A stretch of 64,000 nt of DNA. Origin: an uncultured Chitinophagaceae bacterium. GTDB lineage: Bacteria > Bacteroidota > Bacteroidia > Chitinophagales > Chitinophagaceae. The notes under the pieces are model-generated. The model had not been told where the DNA came from. It worked only from the letters and a program-made list of their open reading frames with translations, and did no database searches. Both the position numbers and the translations under genes were made by a program. Position 1 is the first letter of the stretch. Each line of letters starts with the position of its first letter. Of this stretch, positions 8,631 to 17,201 are shown piece by piece. The DNA is taken from assembly GCA_936908745.1 (NCBI GenBank), contig CAKZFX010000022.1:95570-159569 (forward strand), given 5' to 3'.

Positions 8631-9410
8631 ATGATCAAAAGCCTGAAGTCTTTCTATGTGGCGCTGGTTGTTTTCAAAAGCAGGCTGCAATACCGGCTTC
8701 GGCATCTGTTAAAGACGACTACGCTAAAAGGCGTTAAGCTGATCATTAATGATGATGAAGTGCTTTCAAAAGATGCGTTGCTCAGCATATTTCAAGGTGG
8801 TTACGAGGATAAAGAAAACGAGATATTAAAAGATCATCTTGCAGCCAATGATATTGTGATAGAACTGGGAACAAGTGTTGGGTTTAATGCGATTAGTATT
8901 GCAAAGCTGAATGGCGGTAAAATTTTGTCATACGAAGCAAATCCGCGGTTGCTGTCATTGATTAAAAAGAACCAGCAGTTGAACAGGGTTTCTTTTGAAG
9001 TGAGGAATAAAGTGCTTGTTACCAATAAGGATGCAGCGTCAAAAATAGCTTTCAATATTGCAGAGAATCCATGTATGTCTTCTTCCAAGCGGTTTGTTTT
9101 GAAGGAGCAGGTGATGAAAGAAGTTCTTGAAGTTGAAACAGAATACGCGGGTGAGGTATTTGACAGCCTGTTGCCGACATTTTTGGTTGTTGATATAGAA
9201 GGCGGCGAAGAGGACTTTTTCAGGAATGTGGATTTGATCGCTCAGTCAACCATTCAAAAAATATTGCTGGAAGTACACCCTGAAATTATTGGAGAAGAAG
9301 CCTGTAAGGTTATTGTAAACGATCTTTTACAGGCAGGATTTGCCATTGCATCAAAAAGCAATGATAAAACGGTGCTTTTTTTTACACGAAATTCGCAGTA
9401 CCCGGGTTGA
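8631..9410 (+). CDS. FkbM-family SAM-dependent methyltransferase
   Basis: FkbM enzymes O-methylate sugars or small molecules and are common in glycan loci. The 259-aa protein has the SAM-binding motif I VIELGTSVGFNAISIAK near residues 75-92, a motif II region (ILSYEANPRLL) and the family signature VVDIEGGEEDFF near 184-195. There is no signal peptide, so it is cytoplasmic. The gene is followed after 30 bp by a membrane glycosyltransferase, so the pair may modify a surface glycan. The substrate is unknown. Confidence 0.9.
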   Translation: MIKSLKSFYVALVVFKSRLQYRLRHLLKTTTLKGVKLIINDDEVLSKDALLSIFQGGYEDKENEILKDHLAANDIVIELGTSVGFNAISIAKLNGGKILSYEANPRLLSLIKKNQQLNRVSFEVRNKVLVTNKDAASKIAFNIAENPCMSSSKRFVLKEQVMKEVLEVETEYAGEVFDSLLPTFLVVDIEGGEEDFFRNVDLIAQSTIQKILLEVHPEIIGEEACKVIVNDLLQAGFAIASKSNDKTVLFFTRNSQYPG

Positions 9411-9440
9411 TTCCTTTGTGATATTATACTATATTAGTTT

Positions 9441-11006
9441 ATGGGCCGGTTGCCACGTACAACTTCTTTTTGGATCGCTGTTTCTTTATTTGCTGTTTAT
9501 CTTATTAATGGCCTGGTTGCAATATCTGCCAATTCGGTGGTGTATGATGAGACAGACCATTGGAGTTATGGCAAACGGATATTGCAAGGCCAGCCGCAAA
9601 AAGTTCATACATACGATGATGCCACTGCTATGCCGGTCACAAGCATCAATGCGATTCCCCGGGCTGTGGAGCAGTTATTTAATCCCGGTTTGAGTAAAAC
9701 GGATGGTGGCGTAAGTGATGTGATGCATGGCCGCTATATTACCTTGTTTGTTTGCCTGCTGATCGGCCTGTATGTTTATAAATGGTCAAAAGAGTTGTTT
9801 GGGGAATGGGGCGGACTTTTTTCTTTGTTCCTGCTTGTTTTTTGTCCGAATGTAAATGCGCATGTTACTTTATTATCTACCGATGCGTACACGGCATTGT
9901 TTGCATTGACGACTTTTTATTATTTCTACCAGTTTGTCCGCAAATCGGGATGGAAGTATTTTGTATTGTTTAGTGTTAGCTTTGGGATAGCGCAGGTGTC
10001 TAAGTATTCATTGCTTCATTTGCTGCCGGTTTTAGGTATTGTTTCTTTAATAATCTTGTTAAGCAGGCGATCGCTTTTTTCAAATTGGAAGAAAAATCTT
10101 GTGCGGCTGCTTGTTTTTTCAGCAATTGTTCTTGCGGTTATCAATGTTGCGTTTTTCTTCGATGGAAGTGGTCATAGTCTTGAATCGTATTCTTTCAGAA
10201 GTGCAACGTTTCAGTCTTTGCAAGCTATTCCTGTCGTTGGTCGTATCCCGTTGCCATTACCGGTTCCCTATGTGGAAGGAATTGATATTACCTATCACAT
10301 GACAGAGTTAGGTGCTGGTAATAAACTGGCGGCTGCGTTGAATTATCTCAATGGAGAATATCGCACAGGGAAAGGCTTCTGGGATTATTATTTGTTACTG
10401 ATCCTTTACAAAACGCCGATCCCTTATTTATTGATTTTGCTGCTGCTTGGAATTGTATATGCCCGGAAATGGAAGGGTTTGAAGGTGTCGTCCAGCGAAT
10501 TTATTATCGGGTTTAGCTTGCTGTATTTCCTGGTCTTCTTTAGTTTTTTTCTGCCGATACAGTCGGGTAACAGGCATATTGTATTTTTCTATCCATTATT
10601 ATATGTATTGGCAGGAAGACTGGTTACCGTCAACCGGAAGCAAAAGTATAAGCTGGCCATGTTTTCCGTAGTGGCTTTATATTCTGTGCTGACTTTTTAT
10701 TATTATTTCCCTAATCTCATTTCTTATACCAATGAACTGGTGGCTGATAAAACAAACGCCTACCGGATCATGGCTGATACCAATTTAGATTATGGACAAG
10801 GTGGTTATGTACTGGAAAAGTATCTTGCCCGTCACCCGGACGTAAAGCTGGCCACGGCTGAGCCGCAGTCAGGAAAAATAATAATCGGGCTCAATGATTT
10901 TGTGGACCTGTATAATACAGGAAAGTATGGCTGGCTAAAAAAGTACAAGCCTTATTCCCATCTCTATCACTGCTATCTTTTGTTTGATATACCGGATGAG
11001 AAGTAA
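9441..11006 (+). CDS. Glycosyltransferase family 39 / ArnT-like polytopic membrane protein
   Basis: The 521-aa protein has about ten hydrophobic segments. It shows the layout of GT-C (GT39) enzymes that move a sugar from a lipid-linked donor at the outer face of the inner membrane. Just after TM1 the first loop carries an acidic motif (VVYDETDHWSYGKRIL), placed like the catalytic Asp/Glu loop of GT39/GT83. The C-terminal ~100 residues (after YYYFPNLISYTNE) form a soluble domain. The family is clear from the layout, but donor and acceptor are not. It probably shares a transcript with the FkbM gene upstream. Confidence 0.82.
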   Translation: MGRLPRTTSFWIAVSLFAVYLINGLVAISANSVVYDETDHWSYGKRILQGQPQKVHTYDDATAMPVTSINAIPRAVEQLFNPGLSKTDGGVSDVMHGRYITLFVCLLIGLYVYKWSKELFGEWGGLFSLFLLVFCPNVNAHVTLLSTDAYTALFALTTFYYFYQFVRKSGWKYFVLFSVSFGIAQVSKYSLLHLLPVLGIVSLIILLSRRSLFSNWKKNLVRLLVFSAIVLAVINVAFFFDGSGHSLESYSFRSATFQSLQAIPVVGRIPLPLPVPYVEGIDITYHMTELGAGNKLAAALNYLNGEYRTGKGFWDYYLLLILYKTPIPYLLILLLLGIVYARKWKGLKVSSSEFIIGFSLLYFLVFFSFFLPIQSGNRHIVFFYPLLYVLAGRLVTVNRKQKYKLAMFSVVALYSVLTFYYYFPNLISYTNELVADKTNAYRIMADTNLDYGQGGYVLEKYLARHPDVKLATAEPQSGKIIIGLNDFVDLYNTGKYGWLKKYKPYSHLYHCYLLFDIPDEK

Positions 11007-11008
11007 AA

Positions 11009-11050
11009 GTAAGGCCACGGACTGCCGCAGAGAAACAGGGGATCGCAGGG
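11009..11050. repeat. Degenerate CACAGAG-type intergenic repeat
   Basis: The short gap after the GT39 gene reads GGCCACGGACTGCCGCAGAG and continues AAACAGGGGATCGCAGGGAG. It resembles the CACAGAG/CTCTGTG family at 52357-52592 and 45476-45560. The match is weak and judged by eye. Confidence 0.35.
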
Positions 11051-11053
11051 AGA

Positions 11054-12052
11054 TTAATTGTCGTAGTTTATCGGTACTCTTTCTTTATTATTCTCTTTGT
11101 TCTTATCCGATTTTTGCTGGAGCTTCAGTTCATTTTTGTTACCCTTGCTATCGAGTATAGGATCGCCGACCGGCGCCTGCCCGTCCTGCAATTTCATGTT
11201 GAACACTTTGTCAATATGCACCCATTTCCCGTTTTGCCATTTGTAGCCTTCGTTGTCTCCGTCGGGAACAAACGTAGCAGGTCTTTCCGGTTCGTCTGAT
11301 TCAGAGATGAGGTGGTCAACCAGTATCATATCCAGGTCAGGAATGTAGTTGGAAAGTATGCGGATGTCTTTTTTATATTCCATGCTCACCCGGTATTTCG
11401 GCTTTTTAGGAATGCTGTCATTTTCGTAGGTGAAGAAAGGACCGCCAAAAACAGGCTCATTTTTTTCGTTAAACGTCAGCACTTCTATCCAGCGTTTGGT
11501 CGTGTTGACGCTGTAATGATCAATACCAAACAGGGTATAGTAGTTTTTGCCTTTGTACTGCGTTTTGATCATGTTGTAATAAACAGCGCCGATCCAGTTG
11601 GCAGGAGTACGTATGGAATCTTCTGCCTTGGTCGTAAATTCAGAGAAGTCTCTTAACGGGTATAGTTTGAGTGAACCGTCTTTTGTGCGCATCTGGATAG
11701 CGCCTTTCTGACGGGAGTAGTAGTCGTCAAAAGCCATGTTCCATGTGATGATGCGGAAGGAAGTGTCAGGCGCATACATTTTTGAAACGCCAAATACAGA
11801 ATCGAAACGATAGTAGAAGGAGTTTTTGATCTGCAAAGCCCTGACTAATGTACGGGTGAAAATGCTGTCGGAGATCATCCGGTCTTCCGGGAGACTGTCT
11901 GTAACAAGGTATTGTGCGTATTCACGCAGTGTATCTTCTTTTGCCATCAGTTTTTTCCTGTCGGCGGCTGTAATCGTTTGGGAAAAGCCGCTTTGCAGCA
12001 AAGCCAAGCTAAAGAACAACAGGAAAACGGTTTTTACAGCAGGTATCTTCAC
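11054..12052 (-). CDS. Secreted protein of unknown function
   Basis: I do not recognise a named family. The frame is open to 12079 (TTG), but a TACATTTG promoter box covers that point. The GTG at 12052 gives a normal signal peptide (KIPAVKTVFLLFFSLALLQSGFSQ), so I chose it (332 aa). The mature part is acidic and rich in aromatic residues (FRIITWNMAFDDYYSRQKG, IGAVYYNMIKTQYKGKNYY), suggesting a beta-rich periplasmic or surface fold. The tail is lysine/asparagine rich (KSDKNKENNKE). It stands alone between the glycan genes and the heptose operon. A similar architecture appears in Bacteroidota hypothetical proteins. Confidence 0.8.
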   Translation of the reverse strand: MKIPAVKTVFLLFFSLALLQSGFSQTITAADRKKLMAKEDTLREYAQYLVTDSLPEDRMISDSIFTRTLVRALQIKNSFYYRFDSVFGVSKMYAPDTSFRIITWNMAFDDYYSRQKGAIQMRTKDGSLKLYPLRDFSEFTTKAEDSIRTPANWIGAVYYNMIKTQYKGKNYYTLFGIDHYSVNTTKRWIEVLTFNEKNEPVFGGPFFTYENDSIPKKPKYRVSMEYKKDIRILSNYIPDLDMILVDHLISESDEPERPATFVPDGDNEGYKWQNGKWVHIDKVFNMKLQDGQAPVGDPILDSKGNKNELKLQQKSDKNKENNKERVPINYDN

Positions 12053-12076
12053 AGCATGTATTTTATGGTTCGTTAT

Positions 12077-12084
12077 CAAATGTA
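12077..12084 (-). promoter_or_regulatory. -7 box TACATTTG for the secreted protein gene
   Basis: The minus strand reads TACATTTG, matching TAnnTTTG. It lies 24 bp before the GTG at 12052 and helps decide that start. Confidence 0.5.
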
Positions 12085-12180
12085 GGCATATTCCAGATGC
12101 CGCCTCCTGCCGCCGGGTTGCATTACAGCAGCGTGGCCGAGGCCATAACGGTAAAAAGGGCTGAAAATTTTACGAAAATG

Positions 12181-13419
12181 TTATAAAGCTTTAACAAATT
12201 CGTTCAATGTATTATAAGCAAGATCAATATCCGGGTGCGCCGGTTGATCGGGACGGGTTGTTTTTACAAAAACAGCATAGGTTCCGGCATTGCGGGCAAA
12301 TTGCATATCGCTGAGATTGTTGCCCACCATGATCGTTTTAGACAGGTCGATACCCGGGAAGTCTTTTTTTGCTTTCACTGCCATGCCTGTGTTGGGTTTG
12401 CGATCAGGGTCATTGTTATTTATCGAAGTGGCATAATAAATCCCATCTATTTTGCCACCGGCGGTTTCAATCGCCGTTGTCATTTTATGATGGATTTCTT
12501 TCAGTGTTTCTTCAGACATCAGTTGGCGGCCCACGCCGCGTTGGTTGGTAATGACGATGATGCGTCCAAACTTTTCTGCCAGTTTTTTAAAAAGGGCAGG
12601 GGCTCCTTCCATGAAAACAAATTCATCGGGCGTAAAAATATAGCTGCCTTCTTTGTCGACATTGATCACGCCATCACGGTCTAAAAAAAGTGTCCAGTCC
12701 TTATCAATTTTTTGAAGATCAAGCGTTGGTTTGGTTAAATCAGTTTGGGCTCTTGCATAATCTTCAGGAATGCCGATGTCTATAAAGTAGCCATATTGCA
12801 CACAACCGTACAATCCCTGTTCTTGCTTTTCTAAAAAGTCTTTTTCAAAAGAGAATTTTGCAGGAAAGTCTTGGTTAAGAAAGTGAGGGACGTTCAGGAT
12901 ATAAGTACCGCCATTGATCAGCCCGCTTGTATAATGCTGTTTTTCTTTAAAGCTGCTGACTTTATTATCCGTGTCCAGTTCCACCGATCCATAACGATCA
13001 AAGTCCTGCATGGGTTTCAAGGCCAGTGTGCAGGTCGCTTTTTTGCTGGTATGAAACGCAAACAGTTCATCCAGGTTTGTTTTGAAAAGCGTATCGCCAT
13101 TCGTGACAATGATGTTTTCTGTATTGGCTTTTTTACAAGCGAGTTGAATAGCGCCACCTGTACCCAGCGGCTCATCTTCTATCACCACATCGTAACGAAG
13201 CGTGGGGAAGTAAGTTTGCAGGTATTCTTCTATCACCTCGTGTTTATAGCCCAACGAGAAGATGAAGTCTGTGACACCTTGTACTGCCAGTTCGTTGATA
13301 ACATAAAACAAAAATGGTCTGCCTGCCACGGGTGCCATACATTTAGGCAGTTCATTGACTACGGAGCGGAGCCGTGTGCCTAAGCCACCGGCGAGGATGA
13401 TAGCCTGTCTTTCCTGCAT
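12181..13419 (-). CDS. Fusion: heptose-1-phosphate guanylyltransferase (HddC-like) + heptose-1,7-bisphosphate phosphatase (GmhB-like)
   Basis: This 412-aa protein joins two activities of the nucleotide-heptose pathway. Residues 1-230 are a sugar-1-phosphate nucleotidyltransferase with GGLGTRLR (11-18), EDEPLGTGGA (81-90) and NGDT (107-110). Residues 243-412 are a HAD phosphatase of the GmhB type with LDRDGVINVD (D247, D249) and ITNQRGVGR. Two features are odd. The Cys/His zinc loop of classical GmhB is absent (YYATSINNNDPDRKPNTG stands there), and motif IV reads VGNNLSD, with Asn367 in place of the usual metal-binding Asp. It lies 3 bp after gmhA and is the last gene of the heptose operon. 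Whether it uses GTP or ATP is inferred from the HddA-type kinase. Confidence 0.9.
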   Translation of the reverse strand: MQERQAIILAGGLGTRLRSVVNELPKCMAPVAGRPFLFYVINELAVQGVTDFIFSLGYKHEVIEEYLQTYFPTLRYDVVIEDEPLGTGGAIQLACKKANTENIIVTNGDTLFKTNLDELFAFHTSKKATCTLALKPMQDFDRYGSVELDTDNKVSSFKEKQHYTSGLINGGTYILNVPHFLNQDFPAKFSFEKDFLEKQEQGLYGCVQYGYFIDIGIPEDYARAQTDLTKPTLDLQKIDKDWTLFLDRDGVINVDKEGSYIFTPDEFVFMEGAPALFKKLAEKFGRIIVITNQRGVGRQLMSEETLKEIHHKMTTAIETAGGKIDGIYYATSINNNDPDRKPNTGMAVKAKKDFPGIDLSKTIMVGNNLSDMQFARNAGTYAVFVKTTRPDQPAHPDIDLAYNTLNEFVKAL

Positions 13420-13422
13420 GTA

Positions 13423-14001
13423 TTAATTCTTGAATAGTTGTTCTTCCACCAATTGGCAAACGATATGGCCAACCATAATATGGCTTTCCTGTATACGTGG
13501 TGTGTCCGTAGAAGGTATATTGATCAAATAGTCGCTGTTGCTTTTCATTTGTCCACCGCTTGCGCCGGTGAAACCAACTGTTGACAGGCCTTTTTGTCTT
13601 GCCACTTCAAACGCATTAATGATATTGGCAGAATTACCGGAAGTAGAAAGACCCACCAATACATCTCCACGTTCGCCGATGCCGCCGATAAGACGTGCAT
13701 AAATATCATTATAGCTGTAATCATTGGCCACAGCTGTTAAGTAAGAAGTGTTGCAATGGAGTGCTTCAGCAGGCAGCGCTTTACGGTCTTTATAAAAACG
13801 TCCTGAAAATTCTGCTGCCAGGTGCTGTGCATCGGCTGCGCTGCCGCCATTGCCACAGAAGTAAACACGGTTGCCATTTTGAAAAGCGCTTACTATTGTG
13901 TTTACCACTTTTTCAATTGTTGTCAGTAATTCCTCCTGCTGTAATACCTGTTGCTTAACTTCAATAGAGGAAGTGATGATGCTCTTTATTGAATTTTCCA
14001 T
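13423..14001 (-). CDS. gmhA: Sedoheptulose-7-phosphate isomerase (phosphoheptose isomerase)
   Basis: GmhA converts sedoheptulose 7-phosphate to D-glycero-D-manno-heptose 7-phosphate, the first step towards heptose nucleotides. It is a single SIS domain with the signature VYFCGNGGSAADAQHLAAEF and the second sugar-phosphate loop (GLSTSGNSANI). The frame is open to 14040, overlapping the kinase gene by 13 bp. I chose the ATG at 14001 because AAAGGA precedes it at good spacing, a rare clear ribosome binding site here, and it gives 192 aa, the length of E. coli GmhA. It is the middle gene of the operon. Confidence 0.94.
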   Translation of the reverse strand: MENSIKSIITSSIEVKQQVLQQEELLTTIEKVVNTIVSAFQNGNRVYFCGNGGSAADAQHLAAEFSGRFYKDRKALPAEALHCNTSYLTAVANDYSYNDIYARLIGGIGERGDVLVGLSTSGNSANIINAFEVARQKGLSTVGFTGASGGQMKSNSDYLINIPSTDTPRIQESHIMVGHIVCQLVEEQLFKN

Positions 14002-14027
14002 ATTTCCTTTTAATCGTGGTTCTGTCT

Positions 14028-15056
14028 TTATACCGTCCATGTTTTTAAACCATGTTCTGTAAATAAATAACTCCTGTGCCTGCCGCCAAATTGTTCAAGG
14101 CTGCTGATCACTTTGTATTTGCTGTTGCCGGGGCAATAGAAGATCATAAACCCGCCGCCGCCCGCGCCTGATATTTTTCCCCCTGTTGCTCCGGCTTTTT
14201 TTGCTGTGGTATAAATATCCTCCATCAGTTGATTGCTGATACCTTCGGCCATCTGGCGTTTTTGTTCAAAACCAAAGTCGAGAATTTCGCCAATTTCTCC
14301 GAGCTTGCCTTTTAAGATGGCTTCTTTCATCATCTGCGCCTGCTGTTTCAACTGGTGCATGGCTTCCACGGATTTTTCTTTTTTCTCCGTTACGTTCTTG
14401 CTTTGTTTTTTTATGATCTCGGCCGATTCGCGGCTGGTGGATGTATAGTAAAGTAATAAGTTGTTTTCCAGTTCAAACAGGTATTGTTGTTTTACCCGCA
14501 GCGGGTTGACGATCACCTTATCGTCACCATAGAATTCCATGAAGTTGACACCGCCAAATGTAGCTGCATATTGGTCTTGTTTGCCACCGGCAAGGTTGAG
14601 GTCTTTTCTTTCTATTTCAAACGCATAATGTGCCATGTCATATTCACCCAACGGCAGTTTGAGCATTTCTGCAAAAGCGCCAATAATGGCCACCACCAAT
14701 GTGGAAGAAGTGCCTAACCCCGAACCGGCCGGTGCGTCCACAAAAGTGGATAAGCGAAAGCCTTGTTCTTTGATACCATAGTCTTTTTGAATACGGTTGT
14801 AAACGCCTTTCAGCAAACCCAGTTTACCATCGGTTGGCAGTTGGGTTGACCATTCAAATTCTTCTTCTTCATTGCGGTCAATGGCCTGCAGGATGATCTT
14901 GTTTTCCTTTAATGGTTCAATCGTTGCGTTGGCATACAATGAAATCGTAGCATTGAGAATAGCGCCGCCATAGAGGTCACTGTAAGGGCTTACATCTGTG
15001 CCGCCGCCGGCCAACCCGATACGCAAAGGAGCTTTACTTCGATAGATCATGGACAA
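14028..15056 (-). CDS. hddA: D-glycero-alpha-D-manno-heptose 7-phosphate kinase (HddA-type GHMP kinase)
   Basis: HddA phosphorylates heptose 7-phosphate at C1. The 342-aa protein has the family N-terminus APLRIGLAGGGTDVSPYSD, the GHMP glycine-serine ATP loop GSGLGTSSTLVVAI near residues 111-124, and the C-terminal motif GGKISGAGGGGFMIFY. Starts at 15056 (MSM) or 15050 (MIYRSK) are both possible. It is the first gene of a heptose operon with gmhA and the HddC-GmhB fusion, with a TACCTTTG box upstream. An HddA kinase points to the alpha-anomer, GDP-activated branch rather than the HldE/ADP branch. Confidence 0.93.
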   Translation of the reverse strand: MSMIYRSKAPLRIGLAGGGTDVSPYSDLYGGAILNATISLYANATIEPLKENKIILQAIDRNEEEEFEWSTQLPTDGKLGLLKGVYNRIQKDYGIKEQGFRLSTFVDAPAGSGLGTSSTLVVAIIGAFAEMLKLPLGEYDMAHYAFEIERKDLNLAGGKQDQYAATFGGVNFMEFYGDDKVIVNPLRVKQQYLFELENNLLLYYTSTSRESAEIIKKQSKNVTEKKEKSVEAMHQLKQQAQMMKEAILKGKLGEIGEILDFGFEQKRQMAEGISNQLMEDIYTTAKKAGATGGKISGAGGGGFMIFYCPGNSKYKVISSLEQFGGRHRSYLFTEHGLKTWTV

Positions 15057-15088
15057 GAGGTCAAAAGTGAACGATGAAACTTCCGGCG

Positions 15089-15096
15089 CAAAGGTA
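15089..15096 (-). promoter_or_regulatory. -7 box TACCTTTG for the heptose operon
   Basis: The minus strand reads TACCTTTG, the same box as at lepA, 33 bp before the ATG at 15056. It lies in the 66-bp gap after the GT4 gene and suggests that the heptose genes can be transcribed separately from the glycosyltransferase operon upstream. Confidence 0.5.
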
Positions 15097-15122
15097 ATTG
15101 TTCTGTCTCAACCTTTACAGGC

Positions 15123-16259
15123 TTAGGACTTTGCCAGTTTCATAATAGCCGCCACCAGATTGGTCCAGCTATATTTCTCTTTTTCGATGCGTAAATGAGG
15201 GATAAAGTAGCCTTCGCCGGTTTGATAGAATTGTTCAATGCCGCCGGCAATGGCTTCGGGAGTTGGTTCTACAACGAGGCCCACTTTTTTGTCGGGTACA
15301 AGTGCAGGTAAACCGCCGACATTGGTCACGACCATTGGCTTTTCAAAATGATAGGCGAGTGGTGTCACGCCGCTTTGCGTGGCATTGCGGTAAGGTTGTA
15401 TCACGGCGTCGGCAGCACAGAGATAGTATTTGACTTCGCTGTCGGGAATAAAGTCAGTTCGTAAGATCAACTGGCCGGCGATATGTAATTTTTCAACCTG
15501 TTCTTTGTAGGGTTTTTCGTCTTCGTAAAATTCTCCGGCCACTAACAGTTTTACCTTTTCGCCTCCGGATTTGCTGTTCTTCAAAACCGACATAGCTTCC
15601 AATAACAAATCCAGCCCTTTGTATTTCCGGATAAAGCCAAAGAATAAAATGATCTTTTCATTTTCCGGCAAGCCGAGATGTTGTCTTGCTTCCTGTTTGG
15701 AAAGGATCGCCCCGAAGTTGTCGTATAGCGGATGCGAAACGAGTTGAGCCGGTTTATTTTTTTCAAAGCTTCGCAGATCAGTCATCACTTTATCACTCAT
15801 GGTAATAAAAGCATCACAACTCTTCAGAAAGTACCTGGTAAAAGGTTTATCGCCCGGTCTTTTTTCATGCGGGATCACATTGTCTGCAATACAAACAATT
15901 TTTGTATGCTTATTTTTTTTGACCCTGCGCAGAATAGTGCCCAACGCCGGTCCCATAAAAGGCAACCAGAAACGCACAATGATAAGATCGGGTCTTTGTT
16001 TTTTCAGGCGGTTGCCAATCTTCAGCCAGTTGAATGGGTTGACAGAGTTGATAACCGTATGGATGCTTATGTTTTCCGGAGCAGGCTCATCCGTGAATTG
16101 TGTTTTGCCCGGGAAAAGAAAAGAAGGGTATTGCAACGAGAAAGAGTAAATGCTGCAATCATGGCCTTCGTCTATAAATTGTTTGGCCAACCGCTGGTTG
16201 AATGTAGCTAAACCACCACGAAGCGGGTGAGCCGGTCCTATAATGACAATTTTCGCCAT
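15123..16259 (-). CDS. Glycosyltransferase family 4 (GT-B fold)
   Basis: A 378-aa GT-B enzyme of the GT4 (glycosyl transferases group 1) type. The N-terminal glycine-rich loop is IGPAHPLRGGLATFNQRL. The C-terminal domain has the usual order: FFGFIRKYKGLDLLLEA, a late donor-binding segment and the EX7E-like region around YRNATQSGVTPLAYHFEKPMV. There is no signal peptide. It starts directly at the stop codon of the GT2 gene and is the last gene of a run dihydroorotase-like/DUF4199/GT2/GT4. It likely extends a surface glycan; the sugar is unknown. Confidence 0.92.
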   Translation of the reverse strand: MAKIVIIGPAHPLRGGLATFNQRLAKQFIDEGHDCSIYSFSLQYPSFLFPGKTQFTDEPAPENISIHTVINSVNPFNWLKIGNRLKKQRPDLIIVRFWLPFMGPALGTILRRVKKNKHTKIVCIADNVIPHEKRPGDKPFTRYFLKSCDAFITMSDKVMTDLRSFEKNKPAQLVSHPLYDNFGAILSKQEARQHLGLPENEKIILFFGFIRKYKGLDLLLEAMSVLKNSKSGGEKVKLLVAGEFYEDEKPYKEQVEKLHIAGQLILRTDFIPDSEVKYYLCAADAVIQPYRNATQSGVTPLAYHFEKPMVVTNVGGLPALVPDKKVGLVVEPTPEAIAGGIEQFYQTGEGYFIPHLRIEKEKYSWTNLVAAIMKLAKS

Positions 16260-17201
16260 TTATAAGCCTGCTTTTTCTTCAACAAGGTAAGAGTTCCTTG
16301 ATGCAGAGTTACGACTGATCAGTTCACCAAGGAAGCCCGCCAGGAATAGTTGTATGCCCACGATCAATGAGGTCAGCGCCATATAGAAACCCGGACGATT
16401 GGTGATCGGGTAGTCCGTATTCATGAATTTAGAGATGACCAGGTAAATCGCAAATCCCAGACCGATCAGGAAAAATAAAGATCCCCAGAGACCAAAGAAG
16501 TGCATCGGGCGTTTGGAGAATTTGCCGACAAACGTAATGGACATCAGGTCAAGAAAGCCATTTACAAAACGGCGCATACCAAATTTGGATTTACCGAATT
16601 TGCGTTTGCGGTGTTCCACTACTTTTTCACCAATCTTTTTAAAGCCGGCCCATTTGGCCAATACAGGAATATAACGGTGCATTTCGCCATATACTTCCAC
16701 GCATTTCACCACTTTCTGGCGATAGGCTTTCAGGCCGCAGTTAAAGTCGTGTAGTTGAATGCCGGAGACTTTCCTGGTGACGGCATTGAAGAATTTGGAT
16801 GGAATATTTTTGGCAACTGTGCTGTCGTAGCGGACTTTTTTCCAGCCGCTGACCATGTCAAATTTATCTTCAATGATCATCCGGCGCAGTTCGGGAATTT
16901 CATCGGGGCTGTCCTGCATATCGGCATCCATGGTGATCACCACTTCGCCCTGTGCAGCACGGAAACCTTCGTTCAGCGCTGCCGATTTGCCATAGTTGCG
17001 TTGAAATTTGATGCCTTTTACCGAATGGTTTTCCGACCGCAGTTGCTGGATCACTTCCCATGAGTTGTCGGTGCTTCCATCGTCCACGAAAATGACTTCA
17101 TACGAGAAGTTATTTTCTTTCATTATACGTTCGATCCATGCCGTTAATTCCGGCAATGATTCGGCTTCGTCTAAAAGCGGTATGACCAATGATATATCCA
17201 T
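16260..17201 (-). CDS. Glycosyltransferase family 2, polyprenyl-phosphate sugar transferase type
   Basis: The 313-aa protein has an N-terminal GT-A domain with VIPLLDEAESLPEL, FVDDGSTDNSW and the DxD motif TMDADMQDSP. Two TM helices follow near residues 232-255 and 270-300. This layout matches DPM1/ArnC/GtrB enzymes that load a sugar onto undecaprenyl phosphate at the cytoplasmic face. Its start overlaps the DUF4199 stop codon by one base (TGATG), a sign of translational coupling. It could make the lipid-linked donor for a GT39-type transferase such as the one at 9441. Confidence 0.93.
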   Translation of the reverse strand: MDISLVIPLLDEAESLPELTAWIERIMKENNFSYEVIFVDDGSTDNSWEVIQQLRSENHSVKGIKFQRNYGKSAALNEGFRAAQGEVVITMDADMQDSPDEIPELRRMIIEDKFDMVSGWKKVRYDSTVAKNIPSKFFNAVTRKVSGIQLHDFNCGLKAYRQKVVKCVEVYGEMHRYIPVLAKWAGFKKIGEKVVEHRKRKFGKSKFGMRRFVNGFLDLMSITFVGKFSKRPMHFFGLWGSLFFLIGLGFAIYLVISKFMNTDYPITNRPGFYMALTSLIVGIQLFLAGFLGELISRNSASRNSYLVEEKAGL

